A stretch of DNA of 7,610 nucleotides from DYEP01 sp040755615 (GTDB lineage Bacteria; Bacillota; Sulfobacillia; DUSP01; DYEP01). Below are positions 5,935 to 7,610 of the stretch, in pieces (positions within the stretch are counted from its first letter, which is position 1; each line of letters begins with the position of its first letter). A program made the translations under genes and the position numbers. The notes beneath the pieces were generated by a model, which was not told the DNA's origin, did no database searches, and saw nothing but the letters and a program-made list of their open reading frames with translations. The DNA lies in contig JBFMAL010000054.1 of assembly GCA_040755615.1 (NCBI GenBank), forward strand, positions 1-7,610, given 5' to 3'.

Positions 5935-5945
5935 CCCTCCCTCCC
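5925..5945 (-). repeat. Perfect G-quadruplex motif (homopyrimidine tract on plus strand)
   Basis: The minus strand reads GGGA GGGA GGGGA GGGA GGGG: five runs of three or four guanines separated by single adenines. One-base loops are the most stable class of intramolecular G-quadruplex. The 3' half of the Spy-gene hairpin overlaps it, so duplex, hairpin and quadruplex (or i-motif on the plus strand) are mutually exclusive structures. It lies about 70 bp upstream of the arsR transcription start. Confidence 0.7.
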
Positions 5946-5969
5946 ACGCCCCTTCAGGCATCCTGGGTC

Positions 5970-5998
5970 TTGACTCACTCCTGCAGAATGTGTACTAT
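5970..5998 (+). promoter_or_regulatory. arsR promoter
   Basis: TTGACT (5970-5975), 17-bp spacer, TACTAT (5993-5998). Transcription would begin near 6005, inside the operator palindrome, the arrangement expected for an autorepressed ArsR gene. Confidence 0.55.
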
Positions 5999-6000
5999 CT

Positions 6001-6020
6001 ATTTAAGTGAATGCTTAAAT
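6001..6020. promoter_or_regulatory. ArsR-type operator palindrome
   Basis: ATTTAAG-N6-CTTAAAT is a perfect 7-bp inverted repeat centred at 6010.5, immediately downstream of the -10 element and over the predicted transcription start. AT-rich interrupted palindromes of this size are typical ArsR/SmtB-family operators. It also covers the first possible ATG (6011), arguing that translation begins further downstream. Confidence 0.65.
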
Positions 6021-6037
6021 GGTCCGGTGATGCCGGC

Positions 6038-6514
6038 ATGACCGGCCGCGAGGAGCTTTTCACAATGCTACATCTGCTGGCAGACGAGACACGCCTTCGA
6101 ATTGTCTTGCTGCTTCTCCGGCAGGATTTCTGTGTGGGCGCCCTGGCAAATCGAATCGGTATATCCCCGGCCGCAGTCTCCCAGCACCTGCAGGTGCTAA
6201 GAAGGGCAGGTCTGGTACGTGGAGAAAAACGCGGCTATTGGACTCACTATGTGGTAGAAAGAAGTGCCCTGTACAAGATCGCACGCTTCTTTTTACAACT
6301 GGCAGACACACCGCCACCGGATGTATCTGCGTGTGCCAGAATCTTGGAACGTACTGGAGAACTACCCGAAAGGGGGGAAAGCGACATGTGTACTTGCTGC
6401 TGCAAGCGACCTGAAAAGCTTAAGGAGCGGCCGGAAATCTGCAGCCCAGAACAGATCAAGGAATGCCACGGTGAGGTAAAAGAACATCCGTGCGAGAACG
6501 AAGAGCGGAAGTAA
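6038..6514 (+). CDS. arsR: ArsR/SmtB-family metal(loid)-responsive repressor with Cys-rich tail
   Basis: A DNA-binding repressor of 158 residues that releases its operator when As(III), Sb(III) or a metal ion binds. The winged-helix part (1-90) has ADETRLRIVLLLL, a helix-turn-helix over about 33-60 (ALANRIGISPAAVSQHLQVL) and the wing GEKRGYWTHY. The usual ELCVCDL metal motif is reduced to DFCVGAL, keeping only Cys32. Instead Cys99 and a tail with seven cysteines (118, 120, 121, 122, 135, 143, 152) and His144/His150 follow, starting MCTCCCKRPEKLKERPE. A similar Cys-rich PEKLK...CSPEQIKxCHG tail is, to my recollection, found on some other anaerobe ArsR proteins. I start at ATG 6038: GGTGAT (6026-6031) fits the 16S tail, whereas the ATG at 6011 sits in the operator with no ribosome binding site (that version has 167 residues). 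The ligand (arsenite versus zinc, cadmium or other) is not determined. Confidence 0.9.
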   Translation: MTGREELFTMLHLLADETRLRIVLLLLRQDFCVGALANRIGISPAAVSQHLQVLRRAGLVRGEKRGYWTHYVVERSALYKIARFFLQLADTPPPDVSACARILERTGELPERGESDMCTCCCKRPEKLKERPEICSPEQIKECHGEVKEHPCENEERK

Positions 6515-6554
6515 CGGGTGGTTCGTTGCAGGAGAGCGGGAGAAGATGTCAAAC

Positions 6555-6601
6555 GTCACGTAATTCACCCAGGGGTGTGTCATCTAATTCACCCACCCCT
6601 G
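6555..6601. repeat. IS21-type terminal repeats and inverted repeat
   Basis: GTCACGTAATTCACCCA (6555-6571) and GTCATCTAATTCACCCA (6579-6595) are 17-bp direct repeats with 15 identical bases and a 24-bp period, like the multiple transposase-binding repeats at IS21 ends. Overlapping them, CAGGGGTG (6570-6577) and CACCCCTG (6594-6601) form a perfect 8-bp inverted repeat that could fold as a hairpin at the end of the arsR transcript. Confidence 0.55.
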
Positions 6602-6647
6602 CGCCGTGTAGCGCTAAGCTGATTATACCATTTGTGTCACCTCCCGC

Positions 6648-7259
6648 TTAACCCCTCGTACCAATTTCGTCGGCTGTCCCTGGGGTAGCGAGGGTCAAGT
6701 CAGACCCGCTCTGGCACTGGGCCGAATACCCGGGACGATGGAGTGGCCGGTAGCTCGGTCCGGTCAGGACAACATGGTGAGCGCTGTTAATGAGACGATC
6801 CAGGGCTCCCTCAGCCAGTACCGGGTTAGGGAAGAGTGGGTACCAGTCTTGAGGGGTACGGTTGGATACCACGGTCAGGGACCCGGCCCGGTAACGTTCG
6901 CAGATCAGCTCATAGAGGTCCTCTGACTGCTGGGGAGTGAACTCCCGTATCCCGAAGTGGGCTGCAGATACTTCCGGAGCCGGGCCTCCCAGCTGGTACC
7001 CCTGCTGACAGGCAGCATGGCCCAGCGCCTGAGCCAGGTGCGATTTGCCCACCCCGACCGGACCACAAAGGGTGACTGATTCCTTGCGTTCAAAGGAAGT
7101 GGCATCTTGCTAGGTCGTGGATGAGGCGGGCCGGGATTTTCGGGTTGAACCGGAAATCAAAGCCAGAGAGGGTCTTGACCTCTTCGAAACGAGCTCGGCT
7201 AGCAGGCTGAGCGCCTTTTGAGCCCGGCGGTTGATCTCACCTTCCAGGAGCAGTTCCAG
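6648..7259 (-). pseudogene. istB: IS21-family helper ATPase IstB, multiply broken
   Basis: IstB is the AAA+ ATPase that loads target DNA for the IstA transposase. Reading across frames gives ELLLEGEINRRAQKALSL (from about 7256), a frameshift near 7203, then SRARFEEVKTLSGFDFRF and LIHDLARCHFL. An extra T at about 7093 causes another shift before ERKESVTLCGPVGVGKSHLA (Walker A, GPVGVGKS) and QALGHAACQQGY. Some 20-25 residues are then lost (near 6997), SWEARLRKYLQP follows, and a second deletion near 6959 removes the Walker B strand (normally xLLILDD). The C-terminal part is FGIREFTPQQSEDLYELI to ALDRLINSAHHVV and SYRPLHRPG. The first 45-50 residues are absent. It cannot make a working ATPase. 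Confidence 0.85.
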
Positions 7260-7610
7260 CTCATCGGCAACAGCGCCTACCGGCGGTACCTGAAGATCGA
7301 CGGCGGCAGCGTGTGCATAGACGAACGGGTGCTGGAGGAGGAGTCCCGGTACGATGGCAAGTGGGTGCTGAGGACCAACTCCTCCCTGGCGGCGGACGAG
7401 GTGGCGAAGGCCTACAAAAGTCTCTGGCAGGTTGAGCGGGCGTTCCGGGAACTGAAGTCGGGGCTTGGTCTCAGGCCGATCTGCCACTGGACGGAGAAGC
7501 GCATCCGGGGTCACGTGATGGTGTGCTTCCTCGCGCTCGTGCTGGAGGTGGCCCTGCGGCGCAAGATCAAAGCTCTGGCCGAAGAGGTTGAGTTCCGGTA
7601 CGATGACCTC
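7254..7610 (+). pseudogene. IS1634-type (IS4-like DDE) transposase, N-terminally truncated, runs off window
   Basis: From about 7254 an open frame without a start codon reads LIGNSAYRRYLKIDGG, then RYDGKWVLRTNSSL, then KSLWQVERAFRELKSGLGLRPICHW and RIRGHVMVCFLALVLEVALRR. These are the C-terminal hallmarks of IS1634-like transposases: the catalytic glutamate region (W-x2-VE-x2-FR-x-LKS), the LRPI-x-HW motif and the following gHv-x2-CFLALvLE helix. The N-terminal two thirds, carrying the two catalytic aspartates, are missing: an in-frame TAG lies at 7200-7202, and at about 7255 homology switches to antisense istB. The frame is still open at the right edge, so the 3' end of the element may lie beyond the window. 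Confidence 0.8.

Larger units (their letters stand above)
6547..7259 (-). mobile_element. Decayed IS21-family insertion sequence (right end plus istB)
   Basis: The segment contains an istB pseudogene and, beyond its 3' end, the repeat-bearing terminus expected for IS21 elements. The outer end is probably at TGTCA (6547-6551). The other end, istA and the istB N-terminus are missing, cut off at about 7255 where an IS1634-type transposase fragment begins. It starts 33 bp after the arsR stop codon. Confidence 0.65.

Noticed and set aside
5569..5961. 130-codon minus-strand frame opposite the Spy-like gene
   Set aside because: It is the antisense shadow of a gene with clear signal peptide and LTxxQ repeats, and it starts in the low-complexity G-rich tract.
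7110..7514. 134-codon minus-strand frame
   Set aside because: It mixes the antisense of the IS1634-type transposase with a frameshifted piece of istB; it is not a gene of its own.
1..7610. CRISPR array, tRNA or rRNA genes
   Set aside because: No regularly spaced repeats of CRISPR type, and no tRNA- or rRNA-like segments were recognised on either strand.

Overview
The window looks like an accessory stretch of the chromosome of an anaerobic bacterium, most likely a Clostridia/Desulfotomaculia-type Firmicute. The evidence is a nickel carbon-monoxide dehydrogenase (CooS), a thioredoxin-type arsenate reductase, strong AGGAGG-like ribosome binding sites, a medium G+C content, and decayed insertion sequences at both ends. 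The lineage is an inference; no rRNA or marker gene is present.

Left edge (1-734): debris. On the minus strand lie a 5'-truncated IS200/IS605 TnpA that runs off the window and a short lipoprotein gene whose signal peptide is frameshifted. A plus-strand remnant resembling a BON domain sits at 641-735. The rest shows nothing I recognise. Centre-left (735-2951): a strong sigma-70-type promoter, a long leader of about 240 nt with imperfect direct repeats and a CRP/FNR-type palindrome, then complete cooS with all metal-ligand residues. No cooC, cooF, acsB or hydrogenase gene is adjacent, so this is a solitary CODH.

Centre (2981-5005, minus strand): a complete acyl-CoA dehydrogenase, preceded by a possible promoter and a possible 55-residue ORF, and further upstream an intact arsenate reductase (arsC). 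The arsC frame stays open for another 107 codons upstream, encoding sequence I do not recognise.

Centre-right (5351-6514, plus strand): a secreted Spy/CpxP-like LTxxQ protein, followed by a hairpin and a very regular C-tract whose complement is a G-quadruplex motif. Next is an ArsR-family repressor with an unusually Cys-rich tail, whose promoter, operator palindrome and start codon overlap. ArsC, the Spy-like protein and ArsR together suggest a small arsenic/metal stress locus. No arsenite efflux gene is visible; the sequence just after arsR is insertion-sequence debris.

Right edge (6547-7610): the end of an IS21-family element with its istB gene destroyed by several frameshifts and internal deletions. 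It is joined at about 7255 to the C-terminal part of an IS1634-type transposase that continues past the window.
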